Shown one piece after another: positions 8,536 to 17,962 of a DNA stretch of 64,000 bases. Both the position numbers and the translations under genes were made by a program. The stretch is from the NCBI GenBank assembly GCA_017462915.1, contig JAFTQG010000049.1, positions 173,287-237,286 on the forward strand. The letters run 5' to 3'. The notes below the pieces were generated by a model. The model worked only from the letters and a program-made list of their open reading frames with translations, did not search any database and was not told the origin of the DNA. Within the stretch, counting starts at the first letter, position 1; each line of letters opens with the position of its first letter. This stretch comes from Prevotella sp. (GTDB lineage: Bacteria; Bacteroidota; Bacteroidia; Bacteroidales; Bacteroidaceae).

Positions 8536-10779
8536 ATGTTACATATTTGCAGCAAGCAGTTGCCTGTCGATATCGTATTCCATCCTTCTTGGTGGCATCA
8601 TAACGCAGGCATTTCTTTTGATGAAAGTTTCTTCTATGACCCTCGTCGCCGCGTGGAGGACGAGCGCAAGATGGAGCAAGTGCTATACGACCGCTTCGGA
8701 GACCTTGGACTCGGCGAGGACCATCTTCGCGACCTTCCGCAGATAGGCGCAGTGCATCTTGCCTCGGGATACTTGCTTTCCGAGATGCTCGGCTGTAAAA
8801 TAGAATATTATGAAGATGCTCCTCCGCAGGTTATCTGTGCCCATAAAGACACACTCGACTTTGAAGTGGAGGACGCTTTCAAATCGCCGGCGTTCAGAAG
8901 ATTGGTAAATCTTATAGAGCAACTCAAGGCTAAATACGGCTATGTGGTAGGCGACATCAACTGGGGTGGCGTACTGAACCTTGCTATTGATGTTCGCGGA
9001 GAGGAGATTTTCACAGACATGCTTCTCCGGCCGGAAGAGACAGAGATTTATTTCAAGAAGATTGCGCAGGTTATCGATAAGTTTGTTTGGTATATTCAGA
9101 CAAACACAGGCACTTCTTCTATCTCCGTAAACCGCAGTGCCCGGCTTTTCGATTATCCCCTTGCGATACATTCCGAGTGCAGTCATACTATGATTTCGGA
9201 GGACGACTACCGCAGGTTTATCCTGCCTATCGACCAGGAATGGAGCATGAGGCATGTGCCATACGGCATTCATTATTGCGGCAAAGACCCGCATCGCATG
9301 GCGGAAGCGTTCGCTGAAATAGAGCGGCTGACATTCCTCGATGTCGGCTGGGGCGGTGATGTGGCACTGCTGCGCAAGCATCTGCCGGAGACTTTCTTCA
9401 ATATCCGACTTAATCCTGTTGATATCCAGAAATACACTTACGAAGAACTTGAACGCAACATCCGCGAACGTGTGGAGGCTTCCGGCCCTAACCTTACCCA
9501 CACCGGGCTTTGCTGCGTGAATATGGACAAGAGTGTAACAGACCAGCGCATCCGCGAAATTCATGAGGTGGCAGCAAATGTCATCAAGGACTTCCAGACT
9601 CTTGCGGAGATAAGAGAGAGGAACAGCCACAGTGCTCCGGGCTTGGACAAGGAGGAAGACTCTTTCAACTTCAACCTCGCAGACAGTCAGGCAACTGTCG
9701 TCAATCCGATACCCCCTGCCGATTTCTGCATTAACGAATACGCAGATTATGCGGATGCCCTTGATGAGCGCTGCGACAAGTTCTGGAATGCTGATGAAGG
9801 AGTGCTTGTCTATCGCCGAATGAGAGTGAAGGATGTGTTCGCTCAAGACTCCCGCAACATGGAGAAATCATTACACTGGCAGCTCGGTGCATTGAAGGAA
9901 AGCATGAAGTTCAAGAGCGATATTCCTAATTTCCTTGAGCCGTGGCACGGACTTGGCACCGTGGCCTCCGCTTATGGCTTCGGCTATCTGTGGGAAGAAG
10001 GACAGGCTCCGGCTGTCGACGGAAAGTTTGCTTCTGTACAAGAGCTTCTCGATGCACCTTTCAAAGCGGTGAAAGACACGGAGATCGGCAGATACACTCT
10101 TGACATGACCCGTTATTTCAAAGAGCAGACAAAGGGCAGAATACCTATGAGTTTCTGCGATGTACAGTCGCCTCTGAACACTCTCAGCAACATCATCGAC
10201 AGCAATCAGTTCTATTTGGACTTCTACGATAATCCGGAGGCGATGGCTATTGCACTGAACCGCACTGCCGAGCTCCTCATCGACTACACCCGTGAGCAGC
10301 AATCAATCATTGGTGATGCCCTCGCCCGTCCCGGTCATGGTTTTGCTTCAAGCAGAATGTTTACGGGAATCGGCATGAGCGACGACACCGTAACGATGAT
10401 GCCCGACGATATATATTTTGATGTTTGTGCACCGGCGATGGTGAAGGTCGGCAACGAGTTTGGCGGAGCTGTATTCCATTCCTGCGGCAACTGGAGCTGC
10501 AAGAAGGAAGGCATTGTAAAGATGCCGGGCATAAGAATGGCAGACGGAGCTTTCTCGCTTGCTACTGACCCAGGGGCAAATCCTACAGACGGTTATGCGG
10601 AAACATTCGCAAATACTGGTGTTATACTGAATGCGAGAATCGTTGGCAATCCGGAGCTCGTCCTTAAAAAGGTGAAGCAACTCTGGCGTCCAGGCATGAA
10701 ACTCATCGTCGTCACTTATGCTGAAACGCCAGAAGAACAGGCTTTCCTCTATGACAAAATACATAAAATAGCAAAATAG
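8536..10779 (+). CDS. tandem URO-D-type (MtaA/CmuA-like) methyltransferase-family protein
   Basis: The 747-residue protein is two copies of a uroporphyrinogen-decarboxylase-like TIM barrel, about residues 1-360 and 370-747. Each half ends with a His-X-Cys-Gly element (HYCGKD near residue 253, HSCGNWSC near residue 649). These match the zinc-ligand region of cobalamin/corrinoid methyltransferases of the MtaA/CmuA group rather than the haem enzyme HemE. No corrinoid-binding protein gene is adjacent. It is followed 39 bases later by an MFS transporter, so the pair may import and process a methylated or carboxylated small molecule, which is inference. The enzyme reaction cannot be named from sequence. 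The fusion of two barrels is about twice the usual family length. Confidence 0.75.
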   Translation: MLHICSKQLPVDIVFHPSWWHHNAGISFDESFFYDPRRRVEDERKMEQVLYDRFGDLGLGEDHLRDLPQIGAVHLASGYLLSEMLGCKIEYYEDAPPQVICAHKDTLDFEVEDAFKSPAFRRLVNLIEQLKAKYGYVVGDINWGGVLNLAIDVRGEEIFTDMLLRPEETEIYFKKIAQVIDKFVWYIQTNTGTSSISVNRSARLFDYPLAIHSECSHTMISEDDYRRFILPIDQEWSMRHVPYGIHYCGKDPHRMAEAFAEIERLTFLDVGWGGDVALLRKHLPETFFNIRLNPVDIQKYTYEELERNIRERVEASGPNLTHTGLCCVNMDKSVTDQRIREIHEVAANVIKDFQTLAEIRERNSHSAPGLDKEEDSFNFNLADSQATVVNPIPPADFCINEYADYADALDERCDKFWNADEGVLVYRRMRVKDVFAQDSRNMEKSLHWQLGALKESMKFKSDIPNFLEPWHGLGTVASAYGFGYLWEEGQAPAVDGKFASVQELLDAPFKAVKDTEIGRYTLDMTRYFKEQTKGRIPMSFCDVQSPLNTLSNIIDSNQFYLDFYDNPEAMAIALNRTAELLIDYTREQQSIIGDALARPGHGFASSRMFTGIGMSDDTVTMMPDDIYFDVCAPAMVKVGNEFGGAVFHSCGNWSCKKEGIVKMPGIRMADGAFSLATDPGANPTDGYAETFANTGVILNARIVGNPELVLKKVKQLWRPGMKLIVVTYAETPEEQAFLYDKIHKIAK

Positions 10780-10818
10780 AATCGGTCCAAACTGTTTCTG
10801 ACAACCTAAATAACATAC

Positions 10819-12123
10819 ATGAAGCCTACAAATTACCGCTGGCGCGTTGTCGCTTTGCTCTTCTGTGCCACCACAATAAACTATATCGACCGTCAGGTTC
10901 TTGCACAACTGAAGCCTTTTCTCACTGACGATTTGGGTATTTCCGAATCGGAATATGGCTTTATAGTGTCTGCCTTTCAGGCCGCTTATGCTATCGGAAT
11001 GCTTGTTGCCGGCCGCTTTATTGACAAATACGGCACACGGATATCCTATGCTCTCAGTATTTCCATCTGGTCGCTTGCAGGCTGTCTACATGCGGCGGCT
11101 ACGGGATTTTATTCTCTTGCCGGAGCCCGTTTCCTCCTTGCCATAGGTGAATCAGGAAACTTCCCAGCAGCTATAAAGACCATCACCGAATGGTTTCCTA
11201 AAAAAGACCGCGCATTAGCAACAGGCATTTTCAATTCGGGCAGTAATATCGGAGCCATTGTCGCACCGCCGTTGGTTACCTTCCTCGCTCTCAGATACAG
11301 TTGGCGTATGGCTTTCCTGATAACAGGTATGCTTGGCTTTATATGGCTTGTGTTCTGGCTTTTGCTCTACAACACACCGAAACGTATGCGCGGAATAAGT
11401 GCAGAGGAACTGGAATATATACAGGACACCTCTGCCTGTTCCTCTCCCGACGAGGATGAACAAAAGGAAAACTCTTCTGGAAATAAATCTGACTTGAAGT
11501 CGATATTTTCGACAAAGGAAAGAAGAAAAGTGGCTATCGGTATATGCATCTGCCGCTTTATCGCCGATTGGCCTTGGTGGTTTTTTCTCTTCTGGACACC
11601 GGATTTCCTCAAAAAAACATTTGACCTCGACCTCACAGCCACAGTCGTTCCTCTGATGGTTATCTATATCATTTCCGATGTGGGCAGCATCTTCGGCGGC
11701 TGGTTGTCATCGTTTATGATAAAGCGGGGCATGGACGTCAAGAGAGCCCGTGCGTTGAGTCTGCTTATCTGTGCTTCCACAGTGCTTCCTGTTATGGCAA
11801 TCCCTTATTGTAACGGACTGACTGTAGCAGTTGCAATCATTTCTCTTGCATGTTTCTCGCATCAGGCTTGGGCGGCAAACATCTACACTGTCGTGTCAGA
11901 CAATTTCCCGAAAGAGCAGGTTGGCACGATGACTGCCGCTGTTGGATTCTGTGGAGCTGTGGGTGGTATCATTGCGGCTTCTGCCGTAGGACTCATCCTT
12001 GAGTGGACACAAAGCTACCAACTTATTTTCTGCGTAGCGTCTGTGGCATATCTTGCCGGCTGGACAATATTGCAGTTGTTCCTGAAAAGAAAAAAAACAA
12101 GCCTGAAAATCATAAAATATTAG
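10819..12123 (+). CDS. MFS transporter, hexuronate/anion:cation symporter type
   Basis: The 434-residue protein has twelve hydrophobic segments in two halves. The N-terminal NYIDRQVLAQLKPFL, the cytoplasmic loop GRFIDKYGTRIS and the helix-four block ARFLLAIGESGNFPAAIKTI are typical of the anion:cation symporter family that includes ExuT and sialate or galactonate carriers. The substrate is therefore probably a sugar acid, though not provable here. The middle loop (about residues 200-230) is long and acidic. It lies 39 bases downstream of the URO-D-type gene on the same strand and probably shares its promoter. It ends before a strong hairpin at 12179-12230. Confidence 0.82.
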   Translation: MKPTNYRWRVVALLFCATTINYIDRQVLAQLKPFLTDDLGISESEYGFIVSAFQAAYAIGMLVAGRFIDKYGTRISYALSISIWSLAGCLHAAATGFYSLAGARFLLAIGESGNFPAAIKTITEWFPKKDRALATGIFNSGSNIGAIVAPPLVTFLALRYSWRMAFLITGMLGFIWLVFWLLLYNTPKRMRGISAEELEYIQDTSACSSPDEDEQKENSSGNKSDLKSIFSTKERRKVAIGICICRFIADWPWWFFLFWTPDFLKKTFDLDLTATVVPLMVIYIISDVGSIFGGWLSSFMIKRGMDVKRARALSLLICASTVLPVMAIPYCNGLTVAVAIISLACFSHQAWAANIYTVVSDNFPKEQVGTMTAAVGFCGAVGGIIAASAVGLILEWTQSYQLIFCVASVAYLAGWTILQLFLKRKKTSLKIIKY

Positions 12124-12178
12124 GTCTAATATTATTGGTGTCCACTAAAAACAAAATATCTATCTGAATATCATCTAT

Positions 12179-12230
12179 AGACGCGATAGTCCCCGTTATC
12201 CTGTTTGTGATAACGGGGACTATCGCGTCT
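12179..12230. terminator. 22-bp perfect hairpin between convergent genes
   Basis: The left arm 12179-12200 and right arm 12209-12230 are perfectly complementary over 22 bases, with an 8-base loop CTGTTTGT. It lies between convergent genes (MFS gene on plus, nucleotidyltransferase gene on minus), as a bidirectional terminator would. Neither side carries a clear T-run, so the stem alone, or a different role, must be considered. Confidence 0.6.
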
Positions 12231-12277
12231 AACTGTAAAAGGAAAATATTTGATTAGTAAGAGCGGAGAAAGTCAAT

Positions 12278-12470
12278 CCCAAATCGGTCATTAGATTTCA
12301 CTTCGTTTCGTTTTTATCTCCGTTGTATTGCAACCATTTCGTCGAAGGCATAGTGGGCTATGTCGAGACGGAACGGGAAGCAAGACAGCGAAGAGAAAGG
12401 CGAAACGAACGAAAAGACCATATAACAATAACAGAATATTACTGTATGTCGGTCTAATGACCGATTTGGG
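12278..12470. mobile_element. MITE-like element with 18-bp terminal inverted repeats
   Basis: Ends CCCAAATCGGTCATTAGA (12278-12295) and its perfect complement (12453-12470) bound 193 bp with no protein-coding capacity. The core contains a GAAGGCATAGTGGGCTATGT-like hairpin text that resembles the core of the element at 43045-43244, although the terminal repeats differ. It fits a short non-autonomous element. No target duplication or transposase is visible. Confidence 0.55.
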
Positions 12471-12492
12471 TTAATCTACCATATTGCAGATA

Positions 12493-13647
12493 TCATTCGC
12501 GATTGTTCTTGATTTTGTCAAACCGCAGAATAAAGAACATCTCCACTATCCTGACAAGATTCCATATACATTCTGACGGATAGTGTCTGAACTGTTGCAT
12601 TCCAGACATCGTCCGCTTGTACAATCTCATGACATGACCGTCATCTGGTTTACAGGCAAACGGATTGTCTGTCATATAATGTCCGAAATTTCCACCGCTG
12701 ATGATTTTCCCAAGCAACAGTTCTCCTAATACTTTGTCTGGCTTTACAATCATCCGTTCGTGTTCGAGGCCAAAAACCTTTTGCAACACCCACATTACCG
12801 CGCCGCAGAATCTATATAATCCTAAAGTCTTCAGATCATGCCGTAGCCTGTCCATTGTCTTTCTGTCGTCAAGTTTGCCGTCATGTATCCATTTGTTTGT
12901 AAGATAATAATAATCCATTATCTGTCTCAGACCAATGCCTTCTTGAAGGAAATGACGGAAAATATGTGCCAGCAGGAATACCATATTGAACTCATCTGTC
13001 GGACAAGGCACTCCTAACGAAGTGACATTTGAGAACTGATGAGCGGCCTGTCTACGCAGATATTTCTTGACACGGCGTGTAGCAAAATAACTGTTGAAAT
13101 AGAATGGCAGGAAATGCAATTCCATCGGTATATCCCTGATGACAGGAAAGACTATGTTATGCAGGCATATCTCTGCATCGGCAGAACACTCATGAGCATA
13201 CTCGACAATAGCCTTACGGCATCTGTCAAAATCCATATTGCCTGTTGCAAACATGCCTTTCGGCATTGCCCAGACATCAATATCTCCACTTTGACGCCGA
13301 AGGGGATTAGGATAATACGCCGCAACACCTTGTCCTTTCAGCAGGCAAGCATCGAACCCATCTTCATTTAGTTTTCTGAATATCCTTATCGTCTGCCCAT
13401 TCAGATATGTGTTTCTCTGCTCTATCCTGGCGGTTATGAATCCCCATTGCAACAGCAACTTTCTTGGCGGCCGTTGCTCATCTGGCAACCTCTCGATGCC
13501 GTCTGCACAGATTCCGACAATAGCCTGCTCCTTAGATTGCTCAAACAGTCTCTCCCACTGCAAGGCTGTAGGAGGCTCATCCAGCCGAGAACGTCTGCCG
13601 TCAGCGACCTGCAATAACTGAAAAAGAATATCTGTCGTAACAACCAT
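12493..13647 (-). CDS. nucleotidyltransferase-family protein (NTP_transf_5 type)
   Basis: The 384-residue protein carries KGQGVAAYYPNPLRRQSGDI followed by DVW. This is the core of the Pfam NTP_transf_5 family (PF14907), a nucleotidyltransferase fold often found in polysaccharide and natural-product loci, where its reaction is unknown. The Asp pair in GDIDVW would bind metal. It is the last gene of the minus-strand polysaccharide block, 95 bases after the stop of a glycosyltransferase, so it is probably part of that transcript. It ends near a MITE-like element. Confidence 0.75.
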   Translation of the reverse strand: MVVTTDILFQLLQVADGRRSRLDEPPTALQWERLFEQSKEQAIVGICADGIERLPDEQRPPRKLLLQWGFITARIEQRNTYLNGQTIRIFRKLNEDGFDACLLKGQGVAAYYPNPLRRQSGDIDVWAMPKGMFATGNMDFDRCRKAIVEYAHECSADAEICLHNIVFPVIRDIPMELHFLPFYFNSYFATRRVKKYLRRQAAHQFSNVTSLGVPCPTDEFNMVFLLAHIFRHFLQEGIGLRQIMDYYYLTNKWIHDGKLDDRKTMDRLRHDLKTLGLYRFCGAVMWVLQKVFGLEHERMIVKPDKVLGELLLGKIISGGNFGHYMTDNPFACKPDDGHVMRLYKRTMSGMQQFRHYPSECIWNLVRIVEMFFILRFDKIKNNRE

Positions 13648-13742
13648 TTTTTATTGATTATCAAATTGGCCCATTGGTTCTAACCTTCTGAATCTACGTG
13701 ACACATTTACAGCACGCAGATTCAGAAGATGCTTTCCATGCC

Positions 13743-14789
13743 TTAATCAAACATTTTATATATCCGTTGCAGTTCTTTGTCTATACTCTGCAAGGAGAAC
13801 CTCTCCATGACAAATTCACGTGAATACCGTGCCATTTGCTGACGTTTCTCCTCGTTTAATATGAGATATTCAAGTCGCTCGGCAAGAGCCTGCCAATCAC
13901 CGAAATCGAATGTCAGGCAGTTTCTGCCATCCTCTATGACATCGGGAAGACCGCCCACAGGTGTAGTGACAACGCAGATGCCATAGGCCCATGACTCCAA
14001 GACGACCATCGGGAATCCTTCTTCATAAGAGCACATGCAATATATCGAGGCTTTGCGGAAATAATCTTCCTTTTCCTTCCCTGTAACATATCCTGTAAAC
14101 GTCACAACATCGTACAGGGACATGTCATCAGACATTCTCATAAACCTCTCCACCTCACCGTTGCCGAGCATCATTATCTCCCATTCGGGATATTTCATCT
14201 TCAATGTCTGCCAAGCCTTGAACAGAAGGTCTGGAGCCTTATTGTCATTGAAATAGGCTGCCATGATGATTGTCTTTGTCTTCTCAGAGAAATCCACGGG
14301 AGGCACTGCCTCGCAGGCATTATAGAGGACGGCTGTCTTGGTCTTTATACCCGAATACTCTTCCTTGAAAAGCCGTTCCCACTTTTTGGCAAGCAGAATT
14401 ATCAGGTCCGATTTTCTGAGACACCAAAGGAAGAGGCTGTTGTCTGTATGATTCCTCAACTGGTTGCCCATGTGTATATGCATGATAATGCTCTTCCTTC
14501 CCAACAATGCAAGCAGGAATATCGGCATCTGGATGACAAGGCATATCCTGTCCGGTACTGTGTGAAAATGCACGATATCATATTTCCATATAACAAATAG
14601 TGCAACAAACCACGACCGCACAGCATACCACAGTTTCCACATATAGCTACGCTGTATTTGCGTACCAATCCAGCGACAAGAGTATTTCTCCCATGTCGGC
14701 ATCTTTTCCATCAGTTTTATCACCGACGCAACACCTCCGGCAGACTGACGTGCCGAACCTACAACAAGAACTTTCTTCATAAGGGTCAC
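13743..14789 (-). CDS. glycosyltransferase family 4 protein
   Basis: A 348-residue GT-B fold enzyme with an N-terminal nucleotide-like start (VVGSARQSAGGVASVIKLM) and the donor-binding C-terminal block EEGFPMVVLESWAYG (E-x7-E). It would transfer a sugar from a nucleotide sugar to the growing surface glycan on the cytoplasmic side. Its ATG at 14789 overlaps the TGA of the upstream acetyltransferase (ATGA), supporting translational coupling. A second ATG nine bases in (MKKVLVV) is the alternative start. Donor and acceptor are not predictable. Confidence 0.85.
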   Translation of the reverse strand: MTLMKKVLVVGSARQSAGGVASVIKLMEKMPTWEKYSCRWIGTQIQRSYMWKLWYAVRSWFVALFVIWKYDIVHFHTVPDRICLVIQMPIFLLALLGRKSIIMHIHMGNQLRNHTDNSLFLWCLRKSDLIILLAKKWERLFKEEYSGIKTKTAVLYNACEAVPPVDFSEKTKTIIMAAYFNDNKAPDLLFKAWQTLKMKYPEWEIMMLGNGEVERFMRMSDDMSLYDVVTFTGYVTGKEKEDYFRKASIYCMCSYEEGFPMVVLESWAYGICVVTTPVGGLPDVIEDGRNCLTFDFGDWQALAERLEYLILNEEKRQQMARYSREFVMERFSLQSIDKELQRIYKMFD

Positions 14790-15364
14790 TGGGGTTTATT
14801 CTGGTTCATAATTTTCAGTGCCGTTTCATGCCTTACGATCTCTTCATCGCTGAAACGACGCTTCAGCAAGCGAGCTGGCACTCCTCCTATAATAGAGTAC
14901 GGAGGGAAAGATTTGGTGACGACAGCTCCTGCCGCGACCACAGAACCGCGACCGATAGTCACACCTTTCAATATTGTGACATTCGCTCCACACCATACAT
15001 CGTCCTCAATGACAACAGGCTGATCGTTCTCTGGCAGTTTCTCCTGTACTGTGACATCTATGATATACTTGCCTATTATGTCCGTACGGTGGTCGCCCGT
15101 GATTATTGTAGGGCGAGGGCCGAATATCACTTTACGACCTATGGTAAGCGGTGCATCAGTGCAATAGATGGTACTGCCTTTTGGTATTGATGTACCGTCG
15201 CCAACGGAAAGATTCCATAATCCTCTGATATCGCTTGACATCGGGTGTAGGAGGACTCCTTTACCGCAATGTTTCATGCACCGTTTCCATACTGGTGCCC
15301 ACAGCCTGTCCCACAACCATGAAGGTGCGAGACTTACCTTCTGTAATATATTGAAAAGTCCCAT
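14786..15364 (-). CDS. left-handed beta-helix (hexapeptide) O-acetyltransferase
   Basis: A 192-residue protein of the xenobiotic/sugar acetyltransferase type. The C-terminal half has hexapeptide repeats such as VVIEDDVWCGANVTILKGV and IGRGSVVAAGAVVTK, then the conserved ending YSIIGGVPARLLKRRF. A His in ITGDHRTD is the likely catalytic base. It would acetylate a sugar hydroxyl of the repeat unit. It lies 4 bases after the upstream glycosyltransferase and overlaps the next gene, so it sits firmly in the operon. Confidence 0.87.
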   Translation of the reverse strand: MGLFNILQKVSLAPSWLWDRLWAPVWKRCMKHCGKGVLLHPMSSDIRGLWNLSVGDGTSIPKGSTIYCTDAPLTIGRKVIFGPRPTIITGDHRTDIIGKYIIDVTVQEKLPENDQPVVIEDDVWCGANVTILKGVTIGRGSVVAAGAVVTKSFPPYSIIGGVPARLLKRRFSDEEIVRHETALKIMNQNKPQ

Positions 15365-15368
15365 ACTG

Positions 15369-16649
15369 TTAATGCTTATTATCCCTTATAGCTTTCTCGT
15401 ACAGCGAGAGGATTCTGTCGGATTTCCGTTTCCAAGACTGTTCCATAGCTTTCACAGGACAGTTTCTGGAATATCCTGCCAAGATGCTTCTGTCATGATA
15501 CATACGGTTCAGTTCGTCTGCAAAATGTATTGCGGACTGTTTTGGATTAGTCAACGGTATCTTCTTTCCTACCCTTTTGTCAACGACAGCAGCCATACCA
15601 CAGGCATCGAAGCACAATACAGGAAGACCTGTGCTGATAGCTTCCAATACGACAGTAGACGTATCCTCATCGACTGAGGTGAACATGAAAATATCCGATT
15701 CAAACATGGCCTTATGGACTTCTGCAGCAGGGATATGTCCAACCATCTCTATCCTGTCCTGCAAACCATTGTCCTTGATGAAAGCCTTTGTCTCAGCCAC
15801 CTGTCTGTCATTACCGGTACCGTAAATGCGCATCTTGATGTGAGGATTTTTTGTATTAAGAATAGCATTCAGAGCTATGTCAAGGTGTTTGCGGTAAGCA
15901 AACTTACCGACCCAGATGACATTCAGAGTCTCTCCATTAAAACGGGACTCCGTTGCTGTATAATCGTCTGTGCTGTGCAAGTCACATCCTGTCTCGGGGA
16001 TAAGCACCGACTCTCTTCCATAAAACCTCTTTATCGCCTTCTTGCTGTCTGGTATAGAGCTTATAAGCACAGAAGACTGTGAAATGGTCTTGCGGACACG
16101 AGGGTAGAGAGCCATCTGCGTTACGTTGATGACATTCTTGACAAAATGAAAGAGAGCGACCTTCCAGCCATTGGCATAAGCCATAGGGAATTGTTTCATG
16201 CCTCCTATCGGTCCCCATACCAATGGTATGTCGTACTCCTTGGATACAGCGGCAAGGCATCCCGGCTCGCGGAAACCTATCATATTCAACTGATGGATAA
16301 TATCAATATCCTGCCCCTTTGAATGCTGTTTCCTTATTATATCCCGCGCTATGTCCGCCGTTTTGCGTTGCCAGCGCCAATAGCTGAAATAGAAACGCCA
16401 GTCACCTTGATTCCAACATCTCTTGCGTATCTCTTCGGTCACTTCATTATAATAGAACCGTATCCTGTTTGCCAGTTCTGCATTTGCGCTATCAGCCATC
16501 CATGCCTCTATCTTCGGACGATATTCTCCTTCTGTAATGACATGACACTCGCAATGCCTTGCGATGGACAGGATCCAGTTCCAGCCCATGCCTTGCTCAC
16601 TGCCCATTCCAGGGCAGCAGGTATATGAATTAATAAGTATTCTTAACAT
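15369..16649 (-). CDS. glycosyltransferase family 4 protein
   Basis: A 426-residue GT-B enzyme. The N-terminus has a Gly-rich acceptor loop (YTCCPGMGSEQGMGWNW) and the C-terminus VDEDTSTVVLEAISTGLPVL with the E-x7-E donor motif, followed by the FDACGMAAVV block. The long N-terminal domain with paired Cys is typical of a sub-group of Bacteroidota wall-polysaccharide transferases. It precedes the acetyltransferase by 4 bases. The sugar donor is unknown. Confidence 0.87.
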   Translation of the reverse strand: MLRILINSYTCCPGMGSEQGMGWNWILSIARHCECHVITEGEYRPKIEAWMADSANAELANRIRFYYNEVTEEIRKRCWNQGDWRFYFSYWRWQRKTADIARDIIRKQHSKGQDIDIIHQLNMIGFREPGCLAAVSKEYDIPLVWGPIGGMKQFPMAYANGWKVALFHFVKNVINVTQMALYPRVRKTISQSSVLISSIPDSKKAIKRFYGRESVLIPETGCDLHSTDDYTATESRFNGETLNVIWVGKFAYRKHLDIALNAILNTKNPHIKMRIYGTGNDRQVAETKAFIKDNGLQDRIEMVGHIPAAEVHKAMFESDIFMFTSVDEDTSTVVLEAISTGLPVLCFDACGMAAVVDKRVGKKIPLTNPKQSAIHFADELNRMYHDRSILAGYSRNCPVKAMEQSWKRKSDRILSLYEKAIRDNKH

Positions 16650-16738
16650 AGTTATTTCGGACTTTAGTCCGCATGTGTTTTTGTTTAGTATATTAGATTT
16701 TGATAATTAAGTTTTCTGCAAAACAGCCTTCCCAGCTA

Positions 16739-17962
16739 TCAGCTGGCCAGCTTCTCCGGGTGGATATCACGTTCTTCAGTGACACATTCCTCGTCATCGT
16801 CTTCATCACCGTCTTCTTCCTCTTCCATATTGTAATTGGCATTTAGACACAAGGCTATCAGCATACAGTATCCCATGCCTTTACCTGACAATAGAGAGGA
16901 ATCTGCCGTCTGCTCCATGGCAAGGCAGAAGAACGACATCATTGCCACCTTATAGTATTTAAGACTTTCTATCTGACTGAAGGCTATGAGCCTGCGTTTC
17001 CAGAAAACACAGAAGAAGAACACTCCTACGACGCCAAACTGGGCAAGTGTCGGATAATAGGCATCACATATAAATCCGCCTCCTCGGTCCAAGCCCCAGA
17101 TATGATCCAAGCCATACTCTGGATACAATGGAGAATAATGTTTCCAAGCACCATTGCAGGCAAAAGAGCCCATGCCTGAGCCAAACGGGAAATAATCCCA
17201 CAATATGAACCAAGCTGTCTTATAAGTCTCAGGACGAGCCATTTTCTGATCCCAGCCAGATACATAATAGACTTCAAAACGCTCCCACGTGACAAACAAT
17301 ACAACAGCCATCAGCAAGGATATCGTCCATATCGTCTTAGGCGACTTGAAATCAAGTTGTTTCTTTATGTAGAACAGCAATGCCACAAACGCAACGACCT
17401 CACCCATAAACTTAAATTTCGGGGCGAACAATCCTGTACAGACAAGAGCAAGGGCTATGAACTTGTTTTTCTGATTCTCCTCTGTAAACAGATACCAACT
17501 CATACCCGTACATATCGCCAACTGGCCTAAAACTGGGAACTCTGCATCTGCTCCCGTAACCGTCTCCGGATGGATATATATCCAGGAAAACAGCGTGGCA
17601 ATCATTGTAACAAGCATTATCTGCTTCTGCTTTTCCGTAAACTGCGGATTCAGTATCCATGTACAGTATATCACGGAGTACGGACGTATTTCCTGTATAA
17701 AGTCAAGCCACACACCATCAGGATTACGGCCTATCGTCAGTCCGTACACCGTGTAAAACATCAGGATACCAAGGAATATGTAATACTCTCTCCAAGGCCT
17801 CCTGTTTGTCGACCAGTTGTTTTTATTCAGAAACGTATATCCCATAAGAATGACGGTCATCACCTCATCGACATACGTGAAGCCCGGCAAGTCGTTGTAA
17901 GCTATACATGTCGGGAAATACACAATCCAGAACAGTGTGAAAAATATAGCTATCTGTCTCAT
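16739..17962 (-). CDS. O-antigen polymerase/ligase-like membrane protein
   Basis: The 407-residue protein has about ten hydrophobic segments and a large loop (about residues 220-300) rich in aromatic residues and Gly (DYFPFGSGMGSFACNG). This is the pattern of Wzy polymerases and WaaL ligases. The C-terminus is an unusual cytoplasmic tail with a run of Glu/Asp (EEEEDGDEDDDEE). Because the locus also encodes a Wzm/Wzt ABC exporter, which does not need a Wzy polymerase, a ligase role is plausible, but sequence cannot separate the two. Its start overlaps the stop of the upstream GT32 gene (ATGA). Confidence 0.72.
   Translation of the reverse strand: MRQIAIFFTLFWIVYFPTCIAYNDLPGFTYVDEVMTVILMGYTFLNKNNWSTNRRPWREYYIFLGILMFYTVYGLTIGRNPDGVWLDFIQEIRPYSVIYCTWILNPQFTEKQKQIMLVTMIATLFSWIYIHPETVTGADAEFPVLGQLAICTGMSWYLFTEENQKNKFIALALVCTGLFAPKFKFMGEVVAFVALLFYIKKQLDFKSPKTIWTISLLMAVVLFVTWERFEVYYVSGWDQKMARPETYKTAWFILWDYFPFGSGMGSFACNGAWKHYSPLYPEYGLDHIWGLDRGGGFICDAYYPTLAQFGVVGVFFFCVFWKRRLIAFSQIESLKYYKVAMMSFFCLAMEQTADSSLLSGKGMGYCMLIALCLNANYNMEEEEDGDEDDDEECVTEERDIHPEKLAS

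Noticed and set aside
10848-12060. Several antisense frames within the MFS and URO-D genes
   Set aside because: They are out-of-frame shadows of long coding genes with recognised families.
12278-12470. Insertion sequence
   Set aside because: Only 193 bp long with no transposase; treated as MITE-like.
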